From JACCVL01 sp038232655 (lineage in GTDB: Bacteria; Actinomycetota; Actinomycetes; Propionibacteriales; Nocardioidaceae): a stretch of DNA of 64,000 nt. Numbering within the stretch: position 1 is the first letter of the stretch; each line of letters opens with the position of its first letter. Location: assembly GCA_038232655.1 (NCBI GenBank), contig JBBSNM010000002.1, positions 5,286 through 69,285 of the forward strand. The letters are read 5' to 3'. The translations under genes were made by a program, and so were the position numbers. The notes under the pieces were generated by a model. The model did no database searches, was not told the DNA's origin, and saw only the letters and a list, made by a program, of their open reading frames with translations. Shown in pieces: positions 26,209 through 34,739 of this stretch.

Positions 26209-26981
26209 GCGGTGCCTTCTCTCGGGGTACGGCGGCGAAGCAGGCTGGAGAGCTGCTTCGCCTCGTCGACCAGCAGGTGACCGACGTGGTCCAGCTGGTC
26301 GGACATTCGGGTGGTGGGGCCGGAGACGCTGATCGCTGCGACCACCGCACCGTCGCGGCCGAGCACGGGCGCGGCCACCGCGTCGAGGCCGACCTCGAGC
26401 TCCTCGCTCGTGATGGCGTAGCCCGACCGGCGGACCCCCTGCAGCTGACGCTCGAGGTCGGGCAGCGTGGTCACCGAGTTCTCGGTCAGGCAGGGCAGGT
26501 CGGGGTCCGGCGGCTGCATCGTCGGTGGGTCGATGCAGCCGTAGGCCATCAGCACCTTGCCGGCCGCCGAGCACTGCGGTGGCACCTCGACCCCGAGCCA
26601 GTTGCCGGTGCCGAGCAGGAAGGTGGAGTCCACCTGGGCGATCTGGACGACCTGGTCCCCGCGTGGGATCGCGAGCGTGACGGTCTCACCCAGCTTGTCG
26701 CCGATGCGTTGCAGGGTCGGGGTGGCCAGCCGCGCGACTTGGGCCCACGGGTCGTGCCGGGCGGCGTACAGGGCGAACAGGGGCCCGGCGACGAAGTACC
26801 CGTCGCCGGTGCGCTCGAGCAGCTGGTGCCGCTCGAGGGCCGCCAGCAGCCGAGACGTCGTCGACCGCGCCAGACCGCTCTCGTCGGCGAGGTCGGTGAA
26901 ACTGATCGGCTCGTCGGCGTCGACGACCAGCCGCAGCAGCTCTGCCGCGCGGTCGATCGACTGGGTGCCGGTGGCGCTCAA
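26205..26981 (-). CDS. IclR-family regulator of the corrinoid methyltransfer module
   Basis: About 258 residues from the TTG at 26981 (LSATGTQSIDRAAELLRLVV). The frame is open to 27065, but that stretch contains the operator and promoter region. The winged helix (about 8-65) has ISFTDLADESGLARSTTSRL. The C-terminal effector domain (85-250) includes VEVPPQCSAAGKVLMAYG and SEELEVGLDAVAAPVLGRD. It is the first gene of the operon that includes the corrinoid protein, MtgA and the activase, and is divergent from the MtgB-like gene. It probably binds the palindrome at 27009-27025 and responds to a betaine-type ligand (inferred). Start uncertain. Confidence 0.85.
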
Positions 26982-27008
26982 GGGGGTTCGTTCCTGCTCG
27001 AGAGAGAT

Positions 27009-27025
27009 GTTCCATCCGATGGAAC
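27009..27025. promoter_or_regulatory. Perfect palindromic operator GTTCCAT-N3-ATGGAAC
   Basis: Seven-base arms pair perfectly around CCG. The site lies between the divergent IclR operon and the MtgB-like gene. Its downstream half touches the expected -35 region of the TATGAT promoter at 27047. Spacing and symmetry fit an IclR dimer site, so it is probably an autoregulatory and divergent-control operator. Confidence 0.6.
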
Positions 27026-27046
27026 CAATGTCCCACATGATGAGGC

Positions 27047-27052
27047 TATGAT
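27047..27052 (+). promoter_or_regulatory. -10 box (TATGAT) for the MtgB-like gene
   Basis: A near-consensus TATGAT lies 31 bases before the GTG at 27084 and 22 bases after the palindromic operator. A bound regulator would cover the -35 position. No good -35 hexamer is visible, which suggests that an activator may be needed. Confidence 0.4.
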
Positions 27053-27083
27053 GCCGGACGTCCACAGGTCAAGGGAGGCACAC

Positions 27084-28523
27084 GTGTTCCACAACCAGAT
27101 GCCGCGCTACGAGGTGCTCTCGGGCGAGGCGATGGCCAAGCTCGACGCCGGCTGGCGCCGGATCGTCACCGAGATCGGCGTCGAGTTCATGTCCGAGCGT
27201 GCGCTCGAGCTGTTCCGGGCGGCCGGGCAGAAGGTCGTCGACAACACCGTGTTTCTCGACCCGGAGTTCGTGCTCGCCCAGGTGGCGAAGGCGCCGCACG
27301 AGTTCGACATCACCGCGCGCAACGCCGAACGCTCGGTGCACATCGGTGGTGACGCGATGGCCTTCGGCGCGGTCTACGGTCCGCCGTTCGTGCGGGAGGG
27401 CCAGGTCCGCCGCGACGGCACGATGGACGACTACCGCAGCTTCGCCCGGTTGGCCCAGTCGTTCGACGTGCTGGACTCCGCCGGTGGCGTCGTCTGCGAG
27501 CCCAACGACACCCCGCTCGACTCGCGGCACCTCGACATGACGTACGCGCTGATGACGCTGACCGACAAGATCTTCATGGGCAACGTGGTGAGTGGCCCCA
27601 ACGCGCGTGACGTGCTGGCGATGTCCGAGATCTGCTTCGGCGGCCGCGAGGCGATCGAGGCCTCGCCGGTGTCGATCTCGCTGATCAACTGCAACTCGCC
27701 GCTGCGGTGGGACGACCGGATGCTGGACGCCTTGTTCGAGTACGCCGACGCCGCCCAGCCGGTCGTGCTCACACCCTTCCTGCTGATGGGGGCGATGTCA
27801 CCGGTGACGATCCCGGCCGCGCTCGTGCAGCAGATCGCCGAGGCCCTGAGCGGTATCGCGCTGGCGCAGCTGATTCGCCCAGGCGCGCCGGTGGTCTTCG
27901 GCTCGTTCCTGTCCACGATCAACATGCAGTCGGGGTCGCCGACATTCGGCACCCCCGAGTCGGGCATCGGCCTGCTGTGCACCGGCCAGATCGCCCGCCA
28001 CTTCGGGCTGCCGTTCCGCTCCGGCGGTGCGCTCACGTCGAGTCAGGTGCCCGACGCGCAGGCCGGCTACGAGGCGCTGATGTCGATGCTGCCGGCCTTC
28101 CTCGCCGGGGCCAACTGGGTGATGCACTCCGCCGGCTGGCTGGAGGGCGGGCTGGTTGCCGGCTACGAGAAGTTCGTCCTCGACGTCGAGCTGCTGCAGA
28201 TGCTGCAGGCCGAGTTCCAGCCGCTGGAGATCGACGACGCCTCGCTGGCCTTCGACGCCCACACCGAGGTCGGGCACGGCGGGCACTTCCTCGGCGCCAT
28301 GCACACGATGGAGCGCTTCCGCACCTGCTTCTACCGGCCGCTGCTGTCCAGCTCGGACAACTACGAACGCTGGATCAAGGGCGGCGCGCTCGACACCGCG
28401 GCCCGGGCCGAGCTCATCTGGCAGCAGCGGCTGGAGTCGTACGAGCAGCCGGCATTGGACGAGGGGGTGCGGGCCGAGCTCGAGGACTTCGTCGTACGCC
28501 GGCGGCGCGAGCTCGGCGACTGA
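27084..28523 (+). CDS. mtgB: Trimethylamine methyltransferase family protein (MttB/MtgB-like, non-pyrrolysine)
   Basis: 479 residues from the GTG at 27084, preceded by GGGAGG at five bases. The MttB superfamily barrel is recognisable from YEVLSGEAMAKLDAGWRRIV to EVGHGGHFLGAMHTMERFRT and includes VSISLINCNSPLRWDDRML and AGANWVMHSAGWLEGGLVA. No in-frame TAG occurs, so there is no pyrrolysine. Non-Pyl members such as Desulfitobacterium MtgB demethylate glycine betaine, and others take proline betaine or carnitine. With a corrinoid protein, MtgA and RACo divergent from it and a betaine uptake/oxidation locus downstream, glycine betaine is the most likely substrate (inference). It would produce dimethylglycine and methyl-Co(III). 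Confidence 0.87.
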   Translation: MFHNQMPRYEVLSGEAMAKLDAGWRRIVTEIGVEFMSERALELFRAAGQKVVDNTVFLDPEFVLAQVAKAPHEFDITARNAERSVHIGGDAMAFGAVYGPPFVREGQVRRDGTMDDYRSFARLAQSFDVLDSAGGVVCEPNDTPLDSRHLDMTYALMTLTDKIFMGNVVSGPNARDVLAMSEICFGGREAIEASPVSISLINCNSPLRWDDRMLDALFEYADAAQPVVLTPFLLMGAMSPVTIPAALVQQIAEALSGIALAQLIRPGAPVVFGSFLSTINMQSGSPTFGTPESGIGLLCTGQIARHFGLPFRSGGALTSSQVPDAQAGYEALMSMLPAFLAGANWVMHSAGWLEGGLVAGYEKFVLDVELLQMLQAEFQPLEIDDASLAFDAHTEVGHGGHFLGAMHTMERFRTCFYRPLLSSSDNYERWIKGGALDTAARAELIWQQRLESYEQPALDEGVRAELEDFVVRRRRELGD

Positions 28524-28551
28524 GCGGCCCCCGGCCGGGGCGATGCTGGGC

Positions 28552-29250
28552 TCAGTTGCCGCCGGTCAGCTGGCAGGCCTCGACCCAGCGGTCGGGGGCG
28601 ATCCGGGGCCGTTCCTCGACGGCCCGCCACTGTTCGCAGTCCTCGACCACGTCGCGGAGCAGCTGATGCATGAGCGCATCGGGGTCCGGTATGCAGGCGT
28701 CGGCGATGCCGCGCACGGCACAGCGGACGGTCGCCGGGGCGGCGTGCCGGCGGTACCCGCGCACCGCGACACCAACATTGCCGACCAGCCGGCGGGCCCG
28801 CTCGGCGGCCAGCGGGACTCCCGCCAGGGCCGCTCGGCTGGCGGCCGACAGCCCGTCGGCCGGGCGACCCTCGAGGGTCGCCAGCACCCGCTCGCCGGTG
28901 AGCACCGATACCGCCAGCACCCGCTGGCGTTCCTCGGCGGCCACCGGCAGCGCTGCCTGGGCGCAGCGCAGCGCGATCCGTGCGTCCATGCGCATGTCGT
29001 CGGTCTTGATGCCGATCACCGACGGGATGAGCGCGGCCAGCTGGGGCCGCCGGTCATCGCTGGTGAGGTCGTTGACGAGCCTGGCCAGCTCCGCAAGGAG
29101 CGGTTGCGTGCAGCTGGGATGGTCGCTCCACCGCTCGCCGGCCAGGTAGGAGGCCAGCTCCATGAAACAGGCGCCTTTGCGGGGGTTGCGGTGCTTGCCG
29201 CGAGACAGCACCGGCACGAGCTCGGGGAGTCCGAGGGGGGATGCGGACAT
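28552..29250 (-). CDS. Conserved hypothetical protein (GKHRNPRKGACFME motif)
   Basis: 232 residues from the ATG at 29250 (GAGGAG ribosome site at seven bases). The N-terminal block LPELVPVLSRGKHRNPRKGA, then CFMELASYLAGERWSDHPSC is strongly patterned and resembles a family of actinobacterial hypotheticals. The rest is helical, with an Arg-rich centre (GNVGVAVRGYRRHAAPATVR). No membrane segment, signal or enzyme motif is seen. It is convergent with the MtgB-like gene and upstream of purU remnants, with no clear tie to betaine. Function unknown. Confidence 0.7.
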   Translation of the reverse strand: MSASPLGLPELVPVLSRGKHRNPRKGACFMELASYLAGERWSDHPSCTQPLLAELARLVNDLTSDDRRPQLAALIPSVIGIKTDDMRMDARIALRCAQAALPVAAEERQRVLAVSVLTGERVLATLEGRPADGLSAASRAALAGVPLAAERARRLVGNVGVAVRGYRRHAAPATVRCAVRGIADACIPDPDALMHQLLRDVVEDCEQWRAVEERPRIAPDRWVEACQLTGGN

Positions 29251-29359
29251 GGTGTGCTCCTCGCAGACGGTGGGCGCCAGCACTACCAGTGTGTGCCTTG
29301 GCGCGCGGATACAACAGCCCAGCGGCCAAAACGGTGCCTCCCCGGCCCCGGCTCGCGGG

Positions 29360-29730
29360 TCAGCCTGGCCGCAGCACCCGGGCCTCCCACGGTTCCAGCT
29401 CGGTCAGCCGGCCGGTCCCGACCCCCGTGCCGACCCCGTACGAGACGGCTCGGCGCCGGGCTCGCCGGCGGCCATGCCAGCGCGCGGCGGTCGCCACCAG
29501 TACCGGTCGCGTTTGGCACTGTCCGGGCCGGAGCGTGACTCGACGAACCACGAGTGCTCGTCCGAGGTGTGGTTGACGACCAGGTCCATGATCAGCCGGA
29601 GCCCGCCCCCGTGGGCAGCCGCCAGCAGGTCCCCGACGCCGTCGCCGACCGCGTCGGCGAAGCTGCGCGGGTAGATCTGGTAGACGACGGCACGGGTCCA
29701 CCACGGCGCCGCCGCCCGATCACCGGTCAC
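29360..29730 (-). pseudogene. GH13 alpha-glucosidase fossil (two internal deletions)
   Basis: From the GTG at 29730 (overlapping the purU stop as GTGA) the frame reads PWWTRAVVYQIYPRSFADA, then VGDGVGDL, the normal start of a GH13 oligosaccharide hydrolase. It jumps directly to LLAAAHGGGLRLIMDLVVNH and TSDEHSWFVESRSG, skipping about 60 residues. After YWWR it loses roughly 400 residues and, in another frame, ends with the typical C-terminus ELEPWEARVLRPG. No catalytic Asp or Glu survives. About 370 of an expected ~1600 bases remain. The retained start/stop overlap shows it once sat in an operon with purU. Confidence 0.65.
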
Positions 29731-30596
29731 CGGAACACCACCGTCCGCGACCCGTTGAGCAGGACCCGGCTCTCGGCATGCCAGCGCACCGCCCGCGCCA
29801 GCACCAGGCACTCGACGTCGCGGCCGGCCTGCACCAGCTGGTCGGGGGCGAGCTCGTGACCGACCCGGGTGACGTCCTGCTCGATGATCGGTCCCTCGTC
29901 CAGGTCGCTGGTCACGTAGTGCGCGGTGGCGCCGATCTGCTTGACGCCCCGGGCATGCGCCTGGTGGTAGGGCCGCGCGCCCTTGAACCCGGGCAGGAAC
30001 GAGTGGTGGATGTTGATCGCCCGCCCCGACAGGGCCCGGCAGGTGTCGTCGGACAGCACCTGCATGTAGCGGGCGAGCACCACTAGGTGGATGTCGAGCG
30101 CGTCGACCAGCTCGAGCAGCCGCGCCTCGGCGGCCGGCTTGGTGTCGGCCCTGACGGGCACGTGGTGGAAGTCGATGCCGTACGACGCGGCGAGGGACTC
30201 GAAGTCGCGGTGGTTCGACACGATCGCCGGCAGCTGGATGTTCAGCGACCCGGTGCTCCACCGAAAGAGCAGGTCGTTGAGGCAGTGGCCGAAGCGGGAC
30301 ACGAGCACCAGCGTCCGGAACGGCGCGTCGGCGGCCACCAGCCGCCAGGTCATCGACAGCCCGCCGGCGAGGTCGGTGAAGTCGGCGCGCAGCGACTCGA
30401 CCGGTCGGGCCTGCGGGAGGGCGAAGTGCACCCGCATGAAGAACCAGTCCGCGAGCCGGTCACCGAACTGCTGGCTCTCGAGGATGTTGCCCGACCGCTC
30501 GACCAGGAACGACGCGACGGCGTGCACGATGCCGGGCCGGTCCGGGCAGGCGATCGTCAGCACGTACTCCCGCGGCACGGTTGCGCTATCGGTCAT
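29727..30596 (-). CDS. purU: Formyltetrahydrofolate deformylase
   Basis: 289 residues. The N-terminal ACT domain (YVLTIACPDRPGIVHAVASF) is followed by a formyltransferase-like hydrolase domain (VLVSRFGHCLNDLLFRWSTG). The catalytic triad is visible as Asn-His in INIHHSFLPGFKGARPYHQA and Asp in YVTSDLDEGPIIEQDV. It hydrolyses 10-formyl-THF to formate and THF, freeing THF for more C1 acceptance. Here it is the plausible exit valve for methyl and methylene groups from betaine and dimethylglycine. The gene diverges from iclR with only 11 bases between start codons, so the two promoters must lie inside coding sequence. Confidence 0.95.
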   Translation of the reverse strand: MTDSATVPREYVLTIACPDRPGIVHAVASFLVERSGNILESQQFGDRLADWFFMRVHFALPQARPVESLRADFTDLAGGLSMTWRLVAADAPFRTLVLVSRFGHCLNDLLFRWSTGSLNIQLPAIVSNHRDFESLAASYGIDFHHVPVRADTKPAAEARLLELVDALDIHLVVLARYMQVLSDDTCRALSGRAINIHHSFLPGFKGARPYHQAHARGVKQIGATAHYVTSDLDEGPIIEQDVTRVGHELAPDQLVQAGRDVECLVLARAVRWHAESRVLLNGSRTVVFR

Positions 30597-30607
30597 AGTG
30601 TTCCTCC

Positions 30608-31387
30608 ATGAGCAACAACGGAACGGTGCAGTCGGTCGACCGCGCCGTCAGGGTGCTCGAGATCCTTGCGCATGCGGGCGAGGCCGGTGTCACCGAGATC
30701 GCCGCCGAGCTCGCCGTACACAAGTCCACCGCGTTCCGGCTGGTGGCCGCGCTGGAGCAGCGTGGGCTGGTCGAGCAGCACGCCGAGCGGGGGAAGTACC
30801 GGCTCGGTGTCGGCGTGCTCCGGTTGGCTGCTGCCACCACGGCGCGCCTGGACCTGGTCCAGGAGTCGCGGGCACTGTGCCGCGCGCTGGCGGTCGAGAC
30901 CGGCGAGACGGTAAACGTCACGGTCCTGTCCGACGACGCCGCGCTGTACGTCGACCAGGTCGCCGGGTCGTCGGCGCTGCAGCCGCACAACTGGGTTGGC
31001 CAGCGGATCCCGCTGCACGCCACGTCCAACGGCAAGGTGTTGCTGTCGGCCATGTCCGACGAGGAGGCCGTCGAGGTGGTGGGTCGCAGGCCGCGCACCT
31101 TCACCGACCACACGGTGTCCGGGCCGGCCCAGCTGGTGACCCAGCTGGCCGAGGTGCGGGCGGCGGGCTACGCGGTCGCGGTCGACGAGCTCGAGGCCGG
31201 ACTCACCGCGGTCGCGGCTCCGGTGTTCAACGCGCACGGCGACCTGGTGGCGTCGCTGAGCGTTTCGGGGCCGTCCTTCCGGTTGCGGGGGGAGCGCCTG
31301 GCCGCGGCAACCGACGCGACCGTCGAGACCGCGCGTGAGGTCTCGAGCCGGCTCGGCTGGCGCCCGCCGGTCGAGCCCAAGGGTTGA
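30608..31387 (+). CDS. IclR-family regulator of choline/betaine genes
   Basis: 259 residues. Winged helix at 7-65 (VQSVDRAVRVLEILAHAGEA; ITEIAAEL-type recognition helix with KSTAFRLVAALEQRGL), effector domain 80-250 (ALQPHNWVGQRIPLHATSNG, then ELEAGLTAVAAPVFNAHGDL). It lies between purU and the aldehyde dehydrogenase/choline oxidase/ABC operon. It is the natural candidate to bind GTTGCG-N5-CGCAAC sites at 31432 and 38907, upstream of both betaine operons. The ligand is probably choline, betaine or a breakdown product (inference). It differs clearly from the IclR at 26205, so the island has two separate regulators. Confidence 0.9.
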   Translation: MSNNGTVQSVDRAVRVLEILAHAGEAGVTEIAAELAVHKSTAFRLVAALEQRGLVEQHAERGKYRLGVGVLRLAAATTARLDLVQESRALCRALAVETGETVNVTVLSDDAALYVDQVAGSSALQPHNWVGQRIPLHATSNGKVLLSAMSDEEAVEVVGRRPRTFTDHTVSGPAQLVTQLAEVRAAGYAVAVDELEAGLTAVAAPVFNAHGDLVASLSVSGPSFRLRGERLAAATDATVETAREVSSRLGWRPPVEPKG

Positions 31388-31431
31388 CGGGCACCACCAA
31401 CCGCAGCATGCTGTTGCGTTGCACACACGAC

Positions 31432-31448
31432 GTTGCGAACTGCGCAAC
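31432..31448. promoter_or_regulatory. Palindromic operator GTTGCG-N5-CGCAAC (site 1)
   Basis: Six-base perfect arms with a five-base spacer, 63 bases before the aldehyde dehydrogenase TTG. A further GTTGCGTTGCA half-site precedes it at about 31412. The identical arms and spacing recur before the dimethylglycine dehydrogenase gene (38907-38923). Confidence 0.6.
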
Positions 31449-31511
31449 GATCTGTTGCTCCCGCAAGCCGGTCCCCCCGAATCCGGCCAACGCGTTCCGA
31501 GCGGAGGCACC

Positions 31512-32996
31512 TTGGCAGAGCTGTTCGTCGGGGGGCGATGGGTGAACGCGCGGTCCGGGTCGACGCGGGAGATCCGGTGCCCCGCCGACGGGCAGCTCGT
31601 CGCCACCGTCGACGAGGCCGGGACGGCCGACACCGTGGCCGCCATCCTGGCCGCCCGTTCGGCCTTCGACGCGGGTCCCTGGCCGCACACCCCCGCTCCC
31701 GAGCGCGGTGCGCTGCTGTGGCGGGTGGCCGACCTGCTCGTCGCGCACAAGGACGAGGTGGCGCGGGCGGAGTCGCTCGACACCGGCAAGCGCCTGGTGG
31801 AGAGCGAGTACGACGTGGACGACGTGGTCGCGGTGTTCCGGCACTATGCCGGTCTCGCCGCGTCGGGTGCCGACGCTGGCCGGGTGGTCGACACCGGCGA
31901 GCCCGACGTCGTCAGTCGGGTCGTCCGGGAGCCGGTCGGCGTCTGCGGGCTGATCACGCCCTGGAACTACCCGCTGCTGCAGACCTCGTGGAAGGTCGCG
32001 CCATGCCTGGCCGCCGGCAACACGTTCGTGCTCAAGCCCAGCGAGCTCACCCCGTCGACGGCCATCTGGCTGGTCCGGCTGCTGGCCGAGGCGGGGCTAC
32101 CGGACGGGACGGCCAACCTCGTGCTCGGCCCGGGACCGGACGCCGGCGCGCCGCTGTCCGAGCACCCGGGCGTCGACCTGGTCTCGTTCACCGGCGGCCT
32201 GGTGACCGGGCGGGCCGTGATGGCGGCGGCGGCTTCGACGGTCAAGAAGGTCGCGCTCGAGCTGGGCGGCAAGAACCCCAACATCGTGTTCGCCGACGCC
32301 GACCGCGAGACCGCTCTGGACATGGCGCTCACGGCGGTGTTCCTGCACTCCGGTCAGGTCTGCTCCGCCGGCGCCCGGCTGGTGGTGGCCGCGTCGATCC
32401 ACGACGAGTTCGTCGACGAGCTGGTCCGCCGGGCGGAGTCGATCCGGCTCGGCGGCCCTTTCGACGGCGAGGCGGAGACCGGCCCGTTGATCTCCGCAGC
32501 ACACCGCGAAAAGGTCGCGGCCTACGTCGCCGACGGCCTGGCCGACGGCGCCGTGCTGCGCTGCGGCGGGGCGGCCCCCGACGACCCCGAGCTGGCCGAC
32601 GGCTGCTACTACCTGCCGACGATCCTCGACGGCTGCGCCAGCGGCATGGCAGTGGTGCACGAGGAGTCGTTCGGGCCCGTCCTGACCGTCGAGACCTTCA
32701 CCGACGAGGACGACGCCGTCCGGATCGCCAACGACAGCCGCTACGGCCTGGCTGGCGGGGTGTGGACCTCCGACAGCGGCCGGGCGCAGCGGGTCGCCGG
32801 CCGGCTGCGGATGGGCACCGTGTGGATCAACGATTACCACCCGTACGTCCCGCAGGCCGAGTGGGGCGGCTACAAGCAGTCCGGCACCGGGCGCGAGCTG
32901 GGGCTGGCCGGGCTCGACGAGTACCGCGAGACCAAGCACATCTGGCAGCACATCGCCCCGCAGCCGCAGGGGTGGTTCGACGGTGCCGGCCGGTGA
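31512..32996 (+). CDS. Betaine-aldehyde dehydrogenase-like aldehyde dehydrogenase
   Basis: 494 residues from the TTG at 31512 behind GGAGG at four bases (LAELFVGGRWVNARSGSTRE). The NAD-dependent ALDH hallmarks are the PWNYPLLQTSWKVAPCLAAG motif, FTGGLVTGRAVM, Glu250 in ALELGGKNPNIVF and catalytic Cys284 in HSGQVCSAGARLV. The last residues (EWGGYKQSGTGRELGLAGLD) are typical of the BetB/GbsA group. It would oxidise betaine aldehyde to glycine betaine. Thirty bases before the GMC dehydrogenase gene, giving the usual betBA pair. A broader aminoaldehyde specificity cannot be excluded. Confidence 0.88.
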   Translation: MAELFVGGRWVNARSGSTREIRCPADGQLVATVDEAGTADTVAAILAARSAFDAGPWPHTPAPERGALLWRVADLLVAHKDEVARAESLDTGKRLVESEYDVDDVVAVFRHYAGLAASGADAGRVVDTGEPDVVSRVVREPVGVCGLITPWNYPLLQTSWKVAPCLAAGNTFVLKPSELTPSTAIWLVRLLAEAGLPDGTANLVLGPGPDAGAPLSEHPGVDLVSFTGGLVTGRAVMAAAASTVKKVALELGGKNPNIVFADADRETALDMALTAVFLHSGQVCSAGARLVVAASIHDEFVDELVRRAESIRLGGPFDGEAETGPLISAAHREKVAAYVADGLADGAVLRCGGAAPDDPELADGCYYLPTILDGCASGMAVVHEESFGPVLTVETFTDEDDAVRIANDSRYGLAGGVWTSDSGRAQRVAGRLRMGTVWINDYHPYVPQAEWGGYKQSGTGRELGLAGLDEYRETKHIWQHIAPQPQGWFDGAGR

Positions 32997-33026
32997 GCCT
33001 GCGATGAGCCGGCCGGTGAGCCCCCA

Positions 33027-34739
33027 ATGAGCACTGCCCGGGCCTACGACTACGTCATCGTGGGCGGCGGCTCGGCCGGCTGCGTGCTCGCCAACCGGCT
33101 GAGCGTCGACCCGTCGACCACCGTGCTGGTGCTCGAAGCCGGGCGCTCCGACCTGCGGATCGACCCGTTCATCCACATGCCGGCCGCGCTCCCGTTCCCG
33201 ATCGGCAGCCGGCTCTACGACTGGCGCTACCACTCCGACCCCGAAGAGATGATGGGCGGCCGGCGGGTCTTCCACGCTCGCGGCAAGCTGCTCGGCGGGT
33301 CGAGCAGCATCAACGGGATGATCTTCCAGCGGGGCAACCCGCTGGACTTCGAGGGCTGGGCGCAGGGCAAGGGCATGCAGTCGTGGGACTACGCCCACTG
33401 CCTGCCGTACTTCAAGCGGATGGAGACCTGCCTGGCCGGCGCCGACCGGTGGCGCGGCGCCAGCGGCCCGCTGGTGCTGGAGCGCGGTGCGGCGACCAAC
33501 CCGCTGTTCGGCGCGTTCCTCGAAGCGGCACAGCAGGCGGGCCACCCGCTGACCGACGACCTCAACGGCTACCGCCAGGAGGGGTTCGCCCGATTCGATC
33601 GCAACGTCCACCGCGGCCGGCGGCTCAGCGCGGCTCGCGCCTACCTGCACCCGGTGCGTGACCGCAAGAACCTCACCGTCGAGACGCTGGCGCACGCGAC
33701 CCGCATCGCGTTCGAGGGCGACCGGGCGGTCGGCGTGGACTACCTGCGGGCGGGCCGACTGCACCGCTTCGTCCGCGCGGGCCACGTCATCTGCAGCGGT
33801 GGCGCCATCAACACCCCCCAGCTGCTGCAGCTGTCCGGCATCGGTCCGGCCGAGCTGCTGCGGGGTCTCGGGATCGGCATCGTCGCCGACCTCCCCGGCG
33901 TCGGAGCCAACCTGCAGGACCACCTCGAGGTCTACGTGCAGCACGCCTCGAAGCTGCCGGTGTCCATCGCACCCGGGTTGCGCTGGCGGCACCGGCCCCG
34001 CATCGCCGCCGAGTGGCTGTTCCTGCGCAGCGGCCCCGGTGCCACCAACCACTTCGAGGCCGGTGGTTTCGTGCGCACCAACGACACCGTCGACTACCCC
34101 AACCTGATGTTCCACTTCCTGCCGATCGCGATCCGCTACGACGGCACCCAGCCGGCCGAGAAGCATGGCTACCAGGTGCACATCGGCCCGATGTACTCCG
34201 ACGTGCGCGGGTCGGTGACGATCCGGTCGCCCGATCCCCGCCAGCACCCGTCGCTGCGGTTCAACTACCTGTCCACCGTGAAGGACCGTCGGGAGTGGGT
34301 GGAGTGCGTCCAGGCCGCGCGCACCCTCTTGGCGCAGCCGGCGTTCGCGGCCTTCGACGCCGGTGAGCTCTCACCGGGACGAGACGTCGTGTCCGACGAG
34401 CAGGTGTTGGACTGGGTCGCGAGGGACGCCGAGACGGCCTACCACCCGTCATGCACTGCCAAGATGGGCGCCGAGAGCGACGAGATGGCGGTGCTCGACC
34501 CGGAGACGATGCGCGTGCACGGCGTGCGGGGCCTCAGCGTCGTCGATGCGTCGTCGATGCCGGCGATCACCAACGGCAACATCTACGCCCCGGTGATGAT
34601 GCTGGCCGAGAAGGCCGCCGACCTGATCGCCGGCAAAACCGCGCTGGCGCCCTCGAATGCGCCGTTCTACCGCCACCGCGACGGCACTGCGCCCTATCCT
34701 CCAGGTGATCCCCATAACGGACAGGACGTACGCCGATGA
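33027..34739 (+). CDS. betA: Choline dehydrogenase-like GMC oxidoreductase
   Basis: 570 residues. FAD-binding YVIVGGGSAGCVLANRLS, GMC signature 1 HARGKLLGGSSSINGMIFQR, signature 2 CSGGAINTPQLLQLSGIG, and the catalytic His473 (YHPSCTAKMG) with the Asn516-Gly-Asn loop. The length and the HPSCTAKMG motif match membrane-linked BetA choline dehydrogenases. It oxidises choline to betaine aldehyde, and possibly onward. It overlaps the ABC ATPase start by ATGA (34736-34739), so oxidation and uptake are expressed together. Other GMC alcohol substrates remain possible, but the neighbours argue for choline. Confidence 0.9.
   Translation: MSTARAYDYVIVGGGSAGCVLANRLSVDPSTTVLVLEAGRSDLRIDPFIHMPAALPFPIGSRLYDWRYHSDPEEMMGGRRVFHARGKLLGGSSSINGMIFQRGNPLDFEGWAQGKGMQSWDYAHCLPYFKRMETCLAGADRWRGASGPLVLERGAATNPLFGAFLEAAQQAGHPLTDDLNGYRQEGFARFDRNVHRGRRLSAARAYLHPVRDRKNLTVETLAHATRIAFEGDRAVGVDYLRAGRLHRFVRAGHVICSGGAINTPQLLQLSGIGPAELLRGLGIGIVADLPGVGANLQDHLEVYVQHASKLPVSIAPGLRWRHRPRIAAEWLFLRSGPGATNHFEAGGFVRTNDTVDYPNLMFHFLPIAIRYDGTQPAEKHGYQVHIGPMYSDVRGSVTIRSPDPRQHPSLRFNYLSTVKDRREWVECVQAARTLLAQPAFAAFDAGELSPGRDVVSDEQVLDWVARDAETAYHPSCTAKMGAESDEMAVLDPETMRVHGVRGLSVVDASSMPAITNGNIYAPVMMLAEKAADLIAGKTALAPSNAPFYRHRDGTAPYPPGDPHNGQDVRR

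Noticed and set aside
27084..28523. Pyrrolysine-containing trimethylamine methyltransferase
   Set aside because: No in-frame TAG codon occurs in the gene, so it belongs to the non-pyrrolysine MttB branch. No pyl genes are visible either.
28552..29250. HD-domain or DNA-binding assignment for the conserved hypothetical
   Set aside because: Neither an H-D metal motif nor a helix-turn-helix can be identified, so it is left as unknown.
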